Below, piece after piece: positions 46,470 to 55,835 of a stretch of 64,000 bases of DNA (positions within the stretch are counted from its first letter, which is position 1; each line of letters opens with the position of its first letter). The stretch comes from Labedella phragmitis (GTDB lineage: Bacteria; Actinomycetota; Actinomycetes; Actinomycetales; Microbacteriaceae). Location: NCBI RefSeq assembly GCF_004078635.1, contig NZ_RZNB01000003.1:186001-250000 (forward strand), read 5' to 3'. Made by a program: the position numbers and the translations under genes. Below the pieces are notes generated by a model. The model saw only the letters and a program-made list of their open reading frames with translations. It had not been told where the DNA came from and ran no database searches.

Positions 46470-46558
46470 AGAGTTTTAAGGACATAACTAACTATTTACC
46501 CGTGGCGATAATAACCATCTGACAATGAGGAAAAGTGGCAAACTCGATAGAGCAGCCA

Positions 46559-47359
46559 CTACTTCGGGACGCGCTCGGCTCCGGCGATGCGCTGGGCGAT
46601 GTAGATGGGGACGAGCGAGACCACGACGAGCACGACGGCGATCACATTGACGACGGGCGCCTGATTCGGGCGGAACAGATTCTGGAAGATCCAGATGGGC
46701 AGCGTCGTCGTCCCGACCCCGGCCGTGAACGTCGTGACGATGATCTCGTCGAAGCTCAACGCGAAGGCCAGCAGTCCTCCGGCGAAGAGGGCGGACCGCA
46801 ATTGCGGGAACGTCACGAGACGGAACGTCGTCCACAGCCCGGCGCCGAGGTCGGCCGACGCCTCCTCGAGGTTCGTCCCGGTCCTCCTCAATCGCGCCTG
46901 CACGTTGTTGAAGACCGTCACGATGCAGAAGGTCGCGTGCGCGACGACGATCGTGAAGAAACCGAGCTGGAGCCCGAGGATCGTGCGGAACGCGTTGTTC
47001 AGCGCGATGCCCGTGACGATGCCCGGCAGCGCGATGGGCAGGATCACGAGAAGGCTCACGGACTGACGACCGAAGAAGCTGTGGCGCTGGAGCGCTATCG
47101 CCACGAGCGTCCCGAGCACGAGTGAGATGACCGTCGCGAGCGACGCCACCTGCACGCTCGTCCACAGCGCCGACAGGGCGCCGCGGTTCTGGAACGCCGT
47201 GCCCCACCACTCGAGGGTGAACCCGGGCGGCGGCCAGACGAGGCTCTGACTCGTGGAGAAGGAATTCACCAGGACAACGAAGAGCGGCACGTACACGACG
47301 ATCAGCACCGCGATGGTGAGGGCGCCGAGAGTAATGCGGGCCGGTCGGCTGAGTCTCAT
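46559..47359 (-). CDS. potC: spermidine/putrescine ABC transporter permease PotC
   Basis: The 266-residue inner-membrane protein has six spans and the EAA loop EEASADLGAGLWTTFRLVTF between spans 4 and 5, which docks on PotA. It resembles PotC (VYVPLFVVLVNSFSTSQ at the start, LAFALSFDEIIVTTFTAG later). It lies 7 bases downstream of potB and is the last gene of potA-D-B-C. The operon moves putrescine or spermidine into the cell. Confidence 0.9.
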   Translation of the reverse strand: MRLSRPARITLGALTIAVLIVVYVPLFVVLVNSFSTSQSLVWPPPGFTLEWWGTAFQNRGALSALWTSVQVASLATVISLVLGTLVAIALQRHSFFGRQSVSLLVILPIALPGIVTGIALNNAFRTILGLQLGFFTIVVAHATFCIVTVFNNVQARLRRTGTNLEEASADLGAGLWTTFRLVTFPQLRSALFAGGLLAFALSFDEIIVTTFTAGVGTTTLPIWIFQNLFRPNQAPVVNVIAVVLVVVSLVPIYIAQRIAGAERVPK

Positions 47360-47366
47360 GATGCGC

Positions 47367-48293
47367 TCACAGGTTCTCGAGGGCGCCCGTGCGACGCACG
47401 AGACCGAGGTAGACGATCATGATCGCGATCGGGATGAGCGCGATCGCGGCGGCGAGCGGCAGATTGTTCGCGGCGCCGACGTTCGTGTAGACGAGGTTGC
47501 CGAGCATCTGGCTCGCTCCTCCGACGATGTTGACGGTGATGTAGTCACCGAGGGACAGGGAGAAACTGAAGATGGACCCCGCGATGATCGCCGGCCAGAG
47601 GAGCGGCAGGACGACCGATCGGAGCGTCCGCCACGTCTTCGCGCCGAGATCCCCCGACGCCTCGAGCAGACTGTCCGGCACCCGCTCGAGCCCTGCATAG
47701 ATGGGCATGATGACGTACGGCAGCCAGAGGTACGCGAGCGTGATGACGGTGGCGTGGAGGCCGTAGCCCGGCGTGTTGCCGCCGAACGGGGTCACCATCC
47801 AGTCGATCAGGCCCCCCTCGCTCAGCACCGATCGCCACGCGTAGGCCTTCACGAGGTAGCTCGCCCACAGCGGCATGAGTACGAGGATGACGAGCACCCT
47901 CTGCATGCGCGGTGAGGCGACCTTCGCCATGTAGAACGCGATCGGGAGGGCGATCACGATGTCGATGATCGTCACGAGGATCGCGACACCCACCGTTCGC
48001 AGCGTCACCGCCTGATAGACGGCGCCCGTCAGGACGGTGACGATGTTGTCGAGGTTCCACTCGATGCTCACCGTCCCCGTGAAGCTGTCCACCGTCCAGA
48101 ACGCCGTCACGAGGAGCGCGGCGAGCGCCGCGATGTAGACGAGGCCCAACCAGAACAGAGGCGCCGTGAGGAGGAGCCCGAGCCTCACGCGCGGGGCGCG
48201 ACTGAGGAGGACGGACAGCCGGCGGGCCGGGGTCTCCCGTGGAACGGGGACCCCGGCGCGCTGGTGGGGTGGCGCTGCAGCGTCACTCGTCAT
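47367..48293 (-). CDS. potB: spermidine/putrescine ABC transporter permease PotB
   Basis: The 308-residue protein has six spans after a 35-residue cytoplasmic N-terminus and an EAA loop LEASGDLGAKTWRTLRSVVL. The pattern MPLWASYLVKAYAW and SLSLGDYITVNIVGG is typical of PotB. Its ATG lies 6 bases after the potD stop. Confidence 0.9.
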   Translation of the reverse strand: MTSDAAAPPHQRAGVPVPRETPARRLSVLLSRAPRVRLGLLLTAPLFWLGLVYIAALAALLVTAFWTVDSFTGTVSIEWNLDNIVTVLTGAVYQAVTLRTVGVAILVTIIDIVIALPIAFYMAKVASPRMQRVLVILVLMPLWASYLVKAYAWRSVLSEGGLIDWMVTPFGGNTPGYGLHATVITLAYLWLPYVIMPIYAGLERVPDSLLEASGDLGAKTWRTLRSVVLPLLWPAIIAGSIFSFSLSLGDYITVNIVGGASQMLGNLVYTNVGAANNLPLAAAIALIPIAIMIVYLGLVRRTGALENL

Positions 48294-48299
48294 GTGGCA

Positions 48300-49478
48300 T
48301 CAGCCCTTGATCTCCTGCCACGCCGTCGTCCACGCCGCGTAGTCCGTGCACTCCACGTCCGTCCGGCCGTCGAGGCACTCGGCGATGGGCGTCGACCAGT
48401 ACCAGATCTGCGAGGCGTACTCCTCGTCACCGGCGTGGTACAGCTCGCACTGCCCCTCGGAACGGAACTCACAGGCCGCGTCGTTCGACGGGGCCTCACC
48501 GAAGTACTCGGTCGCCTGGGCGTTGGCCTCGGGGCTCGCGATGTAGTCGAGCCACGCGTACGCGCAGTTCGGGCTCGCGGCATCCGACCCGACCATCCAG
48601 TTGTCGCTCCAGCCGGTCACGCCCTCCTCCGGAAGGGTGACGTCGACGGGCGTGCCCTCGGGGATCGAGTTCTTGATGACCTGCCAGGTCGTGCCGGCGA
48701 CGATGTTCCCGGTCTCGAACGACTGGATCGACTTGAGGTAGTCGCTCCAGTACTCTCCGACGTTCGCGCGCTGGCCCTTGAGGAGCTCGACGGCGGCCGC
48801 GAGCTGGTCCTCGTCGAGGGCGTACGGGTTCTCGATACCGAGGTCCGGCTCGTGCGCCATGAGGTACATCGCCGCGTCCGCGATGTAGATGGGGCTGTCG
48901 TAGGCCGTGATCTTGCCGGCGTTCGCCGCAGCGTCGTCGAACACGACGCTCCACGACGTCGGCGCCTCGGGGAAGACCTCCGTGTTGTACATGAGGAGGT
49001 TCGCGCCGTAGCCGTGGGGAACGCCGTAGACCTCGCCGTCGGCGCTGTTCCACGACTGCTCCTTCAGGAAGTCGTAGATCCCGTCGTAGTTCGGGATGAG
49101 GTCGGTGTTGAGCGGGGCGACGTCGCCTCCCGCAATCAGGCGGAGGGTCGCATCGCCGGACGCTGCGATGACGTCGTACCCGCCCGACTTCATGAGGCTG
49201 AGCGCCTCGTCGGAGGTGCCGTACGTCTGGCTCGTGACCTCGCAGCCCGTGTCCTCCTCGAACGCCGACACCCAATCGACCTCGGGGTCGTTGCTGCCGT
49301 CCTCCACGTAGCCCGGCCACGCGAGGATCGAGACGGAGCCCTCGAGCTCGCCGACCTCCTCGGCGACCTCACCGCCGCCCGACGGCGCGGACGTGGTCCC
49401 GCACCCCGCGAGGAGTGCGACGGAGGCGATGGCGATGCCGGTCATGGCAGCGGGTCGCCCGATCATTGTGCGTTTCAT
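48300..49478 (-). CDS. potD: polyamine-binding lipoprotein PotD/PotF type
   Basis: The 392-residue protein has a lipoprotein signal (MTGIAIASVALLAGC, Cys26) and a type II binding-protein fold: SILAWPGYVEDGS at the first strand, TYGTSDEALSLMKSGGYDVI, and YGVPHGYGANLLMYNTE. Family members bind putrescine or spermidine through acidic and aromatic residues. Four cysteines near the C-terminus (ACEFRSEGQCEL, ECLDGRTDVEC) may form disulphides outside the cell. The ATG lies seven bases after potA. Confidence 0.88.
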   Translation of the reverse strand: MKRTMIGRPAAMTGIAIASVALLAGCGTTSAPSGGGEVAEEVGELEGSVSILAWPGYVEDGSNDPEVDWVSAFEEDTGCEVTSQTYGTSDEALSLMKSGGYDVIAASGDATLRLIAGGDVAPLNTDLIPNYDGIYDFLKEQSWNSADGEVYGVPHGYGANLLMYNTEVFPEAPTSWSVVFDDAAANAGKITAYDSPIYIADAAMYLMAHEPDLGIENPYALDEDQLAAAVELLKGQRANVGEYWSDYLKSIQSFETGNIVAGTTWQVIKNSIPEGTPVDVTLPEEGVTGWSDNWMVGSDAASPNCAYAWLDYIASPEANAQATEYFGEAPSNDAACEFRSEGQCELYHAGDEEYASQIWYWSTPIAECLDGRTDVECTDYAAWTTAWQEIKG

Positions 49479-49485
49479 TTGCGGT

Positions 49486-50553
49486 TCACCCTTTCCTGGT
49501 TGGTGCGGTCGCGGCACCGACGGGCGCAGCGAGGTCGATGACGTCCGATGCCGACCACTCGGCGGTCACGCGGTCGCCTCGCCGGTCGCGGGCGGCGAAG
49601 CGGGCGGCGTTCTGCTCGAGGACGACGAGTCGGTACCCCGCGTCGAGGTCGACGAGGACACGTGTGCTCGTTCCGAGGTAGATCTCCTCGGCCACCGTCC
49701 CGACCGAGCGCACGACCTCGGCGGTGGCCGCCGCGACGCCCTCATCGGCGCGCAGCCGGATCTTCTCGGGACGGAGAGAGAACGCCCCGGTCCGTCCGAG
49801 GACCGCCGCGGCGTCCTCCCCGTCGAACAGGTTGGAGGTGCCCACGAAGTCGGCGACGAATGGAGAGGTCGGTCGCTCGTAGATCTCGGCCGGCGTCCCG
49901 AGCTGCGCGATGCGCCCGTCGTTGAAGACGGCGATGCGGTCGGACAGCGTGAGCGCCTCCTCCTGGTCGTGGGTCACGAAGATGAAGGTGATGCCGAGCT
50001 CGCGCTGCAGTTCCTTGAGTTCGACCTGCATCTGTTCTCGGAGCTTGAGGTCGAGTGCACCGAGCGGCTCGTCGAGCAGGAGGGCTTTCGGTTGGACGAC
50101 GGTCGCTCGCGCGAGCGCGACGCGCTGCCGCTGGCCTCCGGAGAGCTGCGCAGGCTTCCGCGATCCGAACGAGCCGAGCCGGACGGAGTCGAGAGCGGCC
50201 TGGGCGCGATCGAGGCGTTCGGCCCGACCGACTCCGCGGACGCGCAGTCCGTATGCGATGTTCTCGAGCACGGTCATGTGCGGGAAGAGCGCGTAGTCCT
50301 GGAAGACCGTGTTGACGGGCCGGTCGAACGCGGCCCTCGCCGTGACGTCCTCGCCGAAGAGTTCGATGGTGCCGTCGGTCGGCGTCTCGAATCCGGCGAT
50401 CAGTCGCAGCACCGTGGTCTTGCCCGACCCGGAGGGGCCGAGCATCGAGAAGAACTCCCCTGCGGCGATGTCGAGGTCGAGCGCGTCGACCGCTCGGGTC
50501 TCGCCGAACGTCTTCGTCAGTCCGGTGAGGCGGATGGCGGGTGCTGCCGTCAC
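49486..50553 (-). CDS. potA: spermidine/putrescine ABC transporter ATP-binding protein PotA
   Basis: The 355-residue ATPase has Walker A ([19 protein letters not shown]), the Q-loop [13 protein letters not shown], signature [14 protein letters not shown], Walker [12 protein letters not shown] and the switch THDQEEA, followed by a C-terminal TOBE domain typical of PotA. GTG 50553 follows AAGGGAC. It is the first gene of potA-D-B-C, divergent from the GntR-type regulator at 50687, which probably controls it. Confidence 0.92.
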   Translation of the reverse strand: MTAAPAIRLTGLTKTFGETRAVDALDLDIAAGEFFSMLGPSGSGKTTVLRLIAGFETPTDGTIELFGEDVTARAAFDRPVNTVFQDYALFPHMTVLENIAYGLRVRGVGRAERLDRAQAALDSVRLGSFGSRKPAQLSGGQRQRVALARATVVQPKALLLDEPLGALDLKLREQMQVELKELQRELGITFIFVTHDQEEALTLSDRIAVFNDGRIAQLGTPAEIYERPTSPFVADFVGTSNLFDGEDAAAVLGRTGAFSLRPEKIRLRADEGVAAATAEVVRSVGTVAEEIYLGTSTRVLVDLDAGYRLVVLEQNAARFAARDRRGDRVTAEWSASDVIDLAAPVGAATAPTRKG

Positions 50554-50686
50554 GGGCGTCCCTTCGTCGGGTCGGTCGCTCCCGGGCGACCCGAGAGTTC
50601 GTCATGACACTAATCCTATGGAACCAGATGTCAAAGGGATCACGCGGATGTTACGGTCGTGTCACGACACCCACGAGGAGGACGAC

Positions 50687-51436
50687 GTGCCGCGATCGAT
50701 CGGACCCGTGAGCGCGACGCGAGCCGCGGTCTTCGCCCCGCTCGTGGACGCGGGTCGAGCGGAACTCGTCGAACGCCGCTTGACCGACGCGATCGTGCTC
50801 GGGTTGCTGGGTGAGGGCGAACGCCTCCCGAGCGAGACCGAGATGGCACGCCAGTTCGGCGTGGCGACCGTGACGGCGCGCGAGGCTCTCGTCGCCTTGC
50901 GCGAGAAAGGCCTCGTCGAGACGCGGCGTGGCCGGGACGGCGGGAGCTTCGTCACAGAGAAGCGCACGCACCCGACGTCCGTCGACGCTCGCGTCCGCGA
51001 GCTGTCCAGAGCCGAGCTGCGCGACATGGGCGCCTACTACTCCGCGATCGCCTCCTCGAGCGCCGAGTTCGCCGCGGACAGGGCGACGGGGGACGACGTC
51101 GAGCACCTCCGCTCGGTCGTGCTCGCGATCGACCTCGAGAGCGAGACCGCGGCACGGCGGGGCGAACGCACCTTCCGCCTCGAGGTCGCGGCGCTGTCGC
51201 AGTCCGCGCGCCTCGTGCGCGAGGAGTTGCGGGTGCAGGGCGAGTTCGCTCCGCTTCTCTGGCTCTGCCTGCGTGATGAGGAGTATCGTGCGCGGAGCAG
51301 GGACGCTCACCTCGCCGTCGTCAACGCGATAGCGGAGGTGGACGGCGGACGCGCGAGAACCATCACGAGGGAGCACGTCGAGGAGGCCATCGAATGGCTC
51401 CTCGAGAGGAAGACGATACTCGAAGCGACGGGATGA
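50687..51436 (+). CDS. GntR-type regulator (FadR subfamily)
   Basis: The 249-residue product has an N-terminal winged helix (GLLGEGERLPSETEMARQFG, VATVTAREALVALREKGLVE) and a helical C-terminal effector domain of the FCD kind (AELRDMGAYYSAIA, RDAHLAVVNAIAEV). GTG at 50687 has GAGGAGG at the right spacing; an in-frame ATG at 50648 has none. It is divergent from potA and followed two bases later by a Cache-domain gene, so it may respond to polyamines or amino acids and control uptake and breakdown. Confidence 0.88.
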   Translation: MPRSIGPVSATRAAVFAPLVDAGRAELVERRLTDAIVLGLLGEGERLPSETEMARQFGVATVTAREALVALREKGLVETRRGRDGGSFVTEKRTHPTSVDARVRELSRAELRDMGAYYSAIASSSAEFAADRATGDDVEHLRSVVLAIDLESETAARRGERTFRLEVAALSQSARLVREELRVQGEFAPLLWLCLRDEEYRARSRDAHLAVVNAIAEVDGGRARTITREHVEEAIEWLLERKTILEATG

Positions 51437-51437
51437 G

Positions 51438-52193
51438 ATGCGAACCACAACCGATGCCGTACAGGAATGCGTGTCAGCCGTCGACGCGATCTTCACCGCG
51501 GTGTTCGCCCGCATCGACGAGTGGCGGTCATACGTCGAGCAGCTTGCCGAGCTGACCGACGGACCCATCGCAAGCACCGCGGTGGACGCCCTCGTCGAGT
51601 CCGTCGTCGTCCCGGTCCTCGAGCGCTCCGGCGCCCTCGAGATCGGCGGCGGATTCGTGGCGGCGCCCCACGTCCTCGCGGACGCCGACTGGCACCTCGC
51701 CTGGTGGCTCGGCGGATCGGTCGGGAGCGCCGGCGGCGCCGACCCCCGCGTCCGACGGCTCCGCGCCGCCGAGGACCCGGGCGACGACGCCTTCCGCGAC
51801 TACACGACCCTCGAGTGGTGGCGCGTCCCCGCGACGACCCGCGCTCCCCACATCACGGGACCGTACGTCGACTACCTCTGCACGGACGACTACACCCTCA
51901 CGCTCACCGCGCCCGTCGTGCACGACGCGGCCATGATCGGCGTCGTCGGCGCGGACCTCTACGTCGCGGACGTCGAGCGCTCGCTGCTCCCGTACCTCCG
52001 GTCGGTGGCGGAGACGACGACGCTCGTCAACGGCTGGGGCCGCGTGGTCGTGTCGACCGACCCGCACCTCGCCACGGGAACGATCCTCCGCGTCGAGGGC
52101 GGCCGATTCTCCGTCACGGGTCCCGCATCGCTGCCGGACGGGCGCCGGGTCATCCCGTGCGGGTCGACGAACCTCGCGTTCGTCGTCGGCTGA
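51438..52193 (+). CDS. Cache (PDC)-domain protein cotranscribed with the GntR regulator
   Basis: The 251-residue protein consists of a Cache/PDC-like sensing fold: DYTTLEWWRVPATTRAPHIT, GPYVDYLCTDDYTLTLTAPV and MIGVVGADLYVADVERSLLP match the ligand pocket and the V-x-G-x-D motif of Cache domains, which normally bind amino acids or amines outside the cell. Here there is no signal peptide, membrane span or output domain, so it is a soluble cytoplasmic Cache. It starts two bases after the GntR stop. It probably binds the inducer and works with the regulator, which is unusual. Confidence 0.78.
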   Translation: MRTTTDAVQECVSAVDAIFTAVFARIDEWRSYVEQLAELTDGPIASTAVDALVESVVVPVLERSGALEIGGGFVAAPHVLADADWHLAWWLGGSVGSAGGADPRVRRLRAAEDPGDDAFRDYTTLEWWRVPATTRAPHITGPYVDYLCTDDYTLTLTAPVVHDAAMIGVVGADLYVADVERSLLPYLRSVAETTTLVNGWGRVVVSTDPHLATGTILRVEGGRFSVTGPASLPDGRRVIPCGSTNLAFVVG

Positions 52194-52278
52194 GGGCTGG
52201 GGTGCCGCGGACGCGATGTCGGACGCGTCGGCTGGGCTCGCAATTCGCAGGATGCCTCGCGGCCTCCAGCACCTCGCC

Positions 52279-52310
52279 AACGCCCCGCTCGCGCGGGGTG
52301 TTGTGATTTT
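52279..52310 (+). terminator. terminator after the GntR-Cache operon
   Basis: AACGCCCCGC pairs with GCGGGGTGTT (one G-T wobble) around loop TCGC, and GTGATTTT follows on the plus strand. It lies 86 bases after the Cache gene and also faces the decayed genes on the minus strand. Confidence 0.75.
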
Positions 52311-52411
52311 AAGGCGTCCAGACGTACTCGGCCACGATGGAGAACAGGACGAGCACGACGAGCTGGAAGCCGACGATGACGAACTGGAGCTTCTGCGTCG
52401 TTGAAGCAGGA
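52309..52411 (-). pseudogene. C-terminal remnant of a membrane protein
   Basis: The minus strand reads QKLQFVIVGFQLVVLVLFSI followed by VAEYVWTP and a TAA stop, a last transmembrane helix and a short tail. There is no start; upstream the frame runs into the universal-stress-protein remnant. It appears to be the tail of a permease-like gene whose body has been deleted. The exact junction cannot be placed better than about 52405-52420. Confidence 0.55.
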
Positions 52412-52785
52412 GCGCGCGCGAGCCCGTGCCGATCGTGTATCGACCCCGGATCCCGTCGCTCGCGCCGCCGACGATGATCATCGAGCCCTCGAGCTCCTTC
52501 GACGTGTCGAGGAGACCGGCCGCGAGGGAGTCGGCGTGCACGATGTGCGTCTTCGCGTCGACGTCCTCGGGCACACGGTTCCGCGCCTTCGCGAGCCGCT
52601 GCCCCGCGAGCTCGTGCACGTCGCGGTCAGAGGACGGCCACGCGGGGACGAGGGTCGCCCGGTGCTCGCTCGCGAGCACCGGCACGATGTCGAGGTGGGC
52701 GCCGCGAGTTCGAGCGAGACGAGCACCGAGCGCGAGAGCGCCCTTTCCCGCCGGAGTGTCGGTGTAACCCGACGATGAACCGCAT
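52412..52785 (-). pseudogene. universal stress protein (UspA) gene, frameshifted and truncated
   Basis: From ATG 52785 the frame reads MRFIVG and then shifts: removing one G of the GGG at the sixth codon restores YTDTPAGKGALALGARLART, then ASEHRATLVPAWP, VHADSLAAGLLDTSKELEGS and the nucleotide-binding segment IIVGGASDGIRGRYTIGTGS. The last strand of the fold is missing and the sequence runs into the membrane-protein remnant. Usp proteins are small ATP-binding dimers often placed beside transporters. Two independent defects point to decay rather than a read error. Confidence 0.7.
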
Positions 52786-52830
52786 GATTCCTGCTCTCGT
52801 AGGAGAGCTCAGGAACGGGTGAGGCGGGGC

Positions 52831-54210
52831 TCAGGCGAGCGTCGCCGCGATCTCGTCGGCGGTCACCCGACCGATGCGGATCGCACCGTCGACGTGCTGG
52901 TACCCCTCGGCGGCGAGGTCGCTGCACGACCAGAAGATCGGCCCGACGGGCGTGCGCTGGTCCGCTCCGTACCGGGAGAGTCCGCCGAGGTCGAAGCTCG
53001 CGGCGTAGGCGCCGCGCGTCCACTCCTCGGACGCCCAGTCGCTCTCGTAGTAGACGACGGGTTCGAGCGCTTGCGGTCCGTAATACGCGGCGAGCGACTC
53101 GAGAATGCGGCGCTTGCGCTCCTCGGCGGGCAGGGCGAACATCGCGTCGGCCTTCTCGTCGGAGACGAAGCCGACGAGGGTTCCGCGCGGGTCGCCGTGG
53201 TTCGTGTTGTCGTAGGCCTCGTGCACGAGCTGGTACGGACTGAACGCCGTGCCCGAGAGACCGGCCTCACGCCAGAACGGCGTCTCGTACACGGCGTGCA
53301 CCTTGATGACGAGCCCGAGCGACAGGTGCTGGTGCATCTGCTGCTGACGCCGCGGCAGCGGCGGCTCGAAGGAGATGCGCGAGTACAGGTTCGGCGGGAC
53401 GGCGACGACGGCGCGACGCGCGGTGACCGTGATGCCGTCGGCGTGCGCCGTGACCCCCTCGTCGCTCCAGGCGAGCCGTCGCACGGGTGCGCCCAGGTGG
53501 ACGGCGTCCCCGAGGGCCTCGGCGAGCCGGATGGGGACCTGCTGGAGCCCGCCCGCGACGCGCTTGTCGAGGATGTAGTCGGCGTCGACGAGGTGCGAGA
53601 AGCTCCCGGCCGAGGCCGCCATGAGGATCGCCTGCAGCGCGGAGAAGGAGTGCGACGGCTTCGTGAGCATCGCCTCCGCGATGAAGAGCGCGATGTTGTC
53701 GCGCGCCTCGACGTCGTCCGTCTGCTGCGTCAGCCACTCGCTCCAGGAGATCCTGTCGAGTTCGACCGCCTTCTCGTGCGCCCACGGCTCGGTCGCGCCG
53801 ATCTCGGCGGTGAGACCGTCGAGCAGCTCGATGAGACGCTCCATCTCGCGCTGGGTCGCGGCCTCGACGGGGAAGAGCTCCCCCGTGAACCGCGTGAGCG
53901 CCCCGGCGGCGTCGACGTAGACGCTGTCGCCCTCGCGGTACCGCGAGTACGTCTCGAGGCCGAGCTCCTCGACCGTCTCGATGAGGGCCGACTGGTCCGG
54001 CGACACCCACTGCCCGCCGAGCTCGAGGAGCGCTCCCTCGATGGTCTCCGTCCAGAGCCGACCGCCCACCCGCTCGCGGGCCTCGAGGACCGCGACCGAG
54101 TGGCCGGTCTTCCGCAACCGCGTCGCGGCGGTGAGGCCGGACGCACCAGCCCCGATGATGACGACGTCGACGTCGAGCGTCGTGTCGGTCGCGGTGTTCT
54201 GGTTGTCCAC
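52831..54210 (-). CDS. puo: flavin amine oxidase, putrescine-oxidase-like
   Basis: The 459-residue protein has a Rossmann FAD motif VVIIGAGASGLTAATRLRKT near the N-terminus, VLEARERVGGRLWT, LGGQWVSPDQ, and the C-terminal FAD-binding segment GYQHVDGAIRIG. It resembles bacterial putrescine oxidases, which turn putrescine into 4-aminobutanal, ammonia and hydrogen peroxide in the cytoplasm. The next genes encode the dehydrogenase and transaminase that would finish the route, and a polyamine importer is nearby, which supports this substrate. ATG 54210 follows AGGAGC. Confidence 0.82.
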   Translation of the reverse strand: MDNQNTATDTTLDVDVVIIGAGASGLTAATRLRKTGHSVAVLEARERVGGRLWTETIEGALLELGGQWVSPDQSALIETVEELGLETYSRYREGDSVYVDAAGALTRFTGELFPVEAATQREMERLIELLDGLTAEIGATEPWAHEKAVELDRISWSEWLTQQTDDVEARDNIALFIAEAMLTKPSHSFSALQAILMAASAGSFSHLVDADYILDKRVAGGLQQVPIRLAEALGDAVHLGAPVRRLAWSDEGVTAHADGITVTARRAVVAVPPNLYSRISFEPPLPRRQQQMHQHLSLGLVIKVHAVYETPFWREAGLSGTAFSPYQLVHEAYDNTNHGDPRGTLVGFVSDEKADAMFALPAEERKRRILESLAAYYGPQALEPVVYYESDWASEEWTRGAYAASFDLGGLSRYGADQRTPVGPIFWSCSDLAAEGYQHVDGAIRIGRVTADEIAATLA

Positions 54211-54257
54211 CAGGTGGCTCCTTGCGTGGTTCGGGCGGGGACTCGGAGGGCGAGGCG

Positions 54258-55718
54258 TCAGGAGACGGGCGTGAGCGTGTACTTCGTCGAGAGGTACTCG
54301 TGGATGCCCTCGAAGCCGCCCTCCCGACCGATCCCCGACTGCTTGACGCCGCCGAACGGGGCCGCGGCGTTCGAGATGACACCGACGTTCAGTCCCATCA
54401 TGCCGGTCTCGAGCCGGTCGATCATGCGGTGCCCGCGACCGATGTTCTCGGTGAAGACATAGCTGACGAGACCGTACTCGGTGTCGTTCGCGAGGCGGAC
54501 GGCGTCGTCCTCGGTCTCGAAGGTCGCGATCGCGAGCACGGGACCGAAGATCTCCTCGCGGAGGATCTGCGCGTCACGCGTCACGCCCGTGACGACCGTC
54601 GGCTCGAAGAACGTCCCGTCTCCCTCGATCGCGTTGCCGCCGGTCGTGACGGTCGCGCCCTTCGACACGGCGTCGTCGACGAGTTCCTGCGCCTTGCCGA
54701 CCGCCTTCTCGTCGATGAGCGGACCGATCGTCACGCCCTCCTCGGTGCCGCGACCGATCGAGAAGCCGTTGACCCGCTCGGTGATGCGACGCGCGAACTC
54801 CTCCGCGACCGACGAGTGCACGATGAAGCGGTTGGCCGCCGTGCACGCCTGTCCGATGTTGCGGAACTTGGCGGCGATCGCGCCGTCGACCGCCTTGTCG
54901 AGATCCGCGTCGTCGAAGACGACGAACGGCGCGTTGCCGCCGAGCTCCATCGACGTGCGCAGCACGCCCTCCGCCGCTTGGGCGATGAGCTTCTTGCCGA
55001 CACCCGTCGAGCCCGTGAAGCTGAGCTTCCGGAGTCGAGGGTCGGCGATGATGGGCTCCGACACGGCTCCGGAACTCGTCGTCTGGACGACGTTGACGAC
55101 GCCCTTCGGGAGGCCGGCCTCCTCGAGGATCGCGACGAAGGCGATCGTCGTGAGCGGGGTGAGGGCAGCGGGCTTGACGACGACGGTGCATCCCGCGGCG
55201 AGCGCCGGGGCGATCTTGCGGGTCGCCATCGCGAGGGGGAAGTTCCACGGCGTGATGAAGTAGCACGGACCGACGGGCATCTGGCTCACGATCATCTGTC
55301 CGGTGCCCTCGGGGTTGAGCCCGTAGCGACCCGTGATGCGCACGGCTTCCTCGCTGAACCAGCGGAGGAACTCGCCGCCGTAGGTGATCTCACCGACGGA
55401 CTCCGCGAGCGGCTTGCCCATCTCGAGCGTCATGAGGAGGGCGATGTCCTGCTTCCGCTCCTGCAGCAGATCGAAAGCCCTCCGCAGGATGTCGGAGCGC
55501 GTGCGGGGAGGCGTCGCCGCCCACTCGCCCTGAGCGGCGACGGCCGCGTCGAGCGCCGCGACACCGTCGGCCGCGCTCGCGTCCGCGATCGTCGCGATGA
55601 TCTTCCCCGTCGACGGGTCGGTGACGTCGAACGTCTTGCCGCCCTCGGCGTCACGCCATTCGCCGCCGATGTAGAGACCGGTGGGGATGCTCGCGAGGAG
55701 TTCCTGCTCTGTCGTCAT
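54258..55718 (-). CDS. gabD: succinate-semialdehyde / aminobutanal dehydrogenase
   Basis: The 486-residue enzyme is a full-length NAD(P)-dependent aldehyde dehydrogenase. It shows the cofactor region PWNFPLAMATRKIAPALAAG, the FTGSTGVGKKL loop, the general base in MELGGNAPF and the catalytic cysteine in GQACTAANRF. The closest named type is GabD, oxidising succinate semialdehyde to succinate; 4-aminobutanal from the neighbouring oxidase is a likely second substrate since no other dehydrogenase is present. ATG 55718 follows AAGGAAC; an upstream in-frame start at 55814 is not needed. Confidence 0.88.
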   Translation of the reverse strand: MTTEQELLASIPTGLYIGGEWRDAEGGKTFDVTDPSTGKIIATIADASAADGVAALDAAVAAQGEWAATPPRTRSDILRRAFDLLQERKQDIALLMTLEMGKPLAESVGEITYGGEFLRWFSEEAVRITGRYGLNPEGTGQMIVSQMPVGPCYFITPWNFPLAMATRKIAPALAAGCTVVVKPAALTPLTTIAFVAILEEAGLPKGVVNVVQTTSSGAVSEPIIADPRLRKLSFTGSTGVGKKLIAQAAEGVLRTSMELGGNAPFVVFDDADLDKAVDGAIAAKFRNIGQACTAANRFIVHSSVAEEFARRITERVNGFSIGRGTEEGVTIGPLIDEKAVGKAQELVDDAVSKGATVTTGGNAIEGDGTFFEPTVVTGVTRDAQILREEIFGPVLAIATFETEDDAVRLANDTEYGLVSYVFTENIGRGHRMIDRLETGMMGLNVGVISNAAAPFGGVKQSGIGREGGFEGIHEYLSTKYTLTPVS

Positions 55719-55835
55719 TGCTGTTCCTTCCGGGATGTTCCGTGGAGTCCGCGCGCCGGTCGTCCGACCGGACGCCGCGCGGTGGGTGTCGGCGGACACG
55801 GGGACGAGCGTCACCGCGTCCGCTGGGTGGCGGGT

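Noticed and set aside
44461-46560. Direct repeats (att sites) flanking the low-GC cassette
   Set aside because: The left and right junctions were compared by eye and no convincing direct repeat was found; no integrase gene or tRNA lies at either edge.
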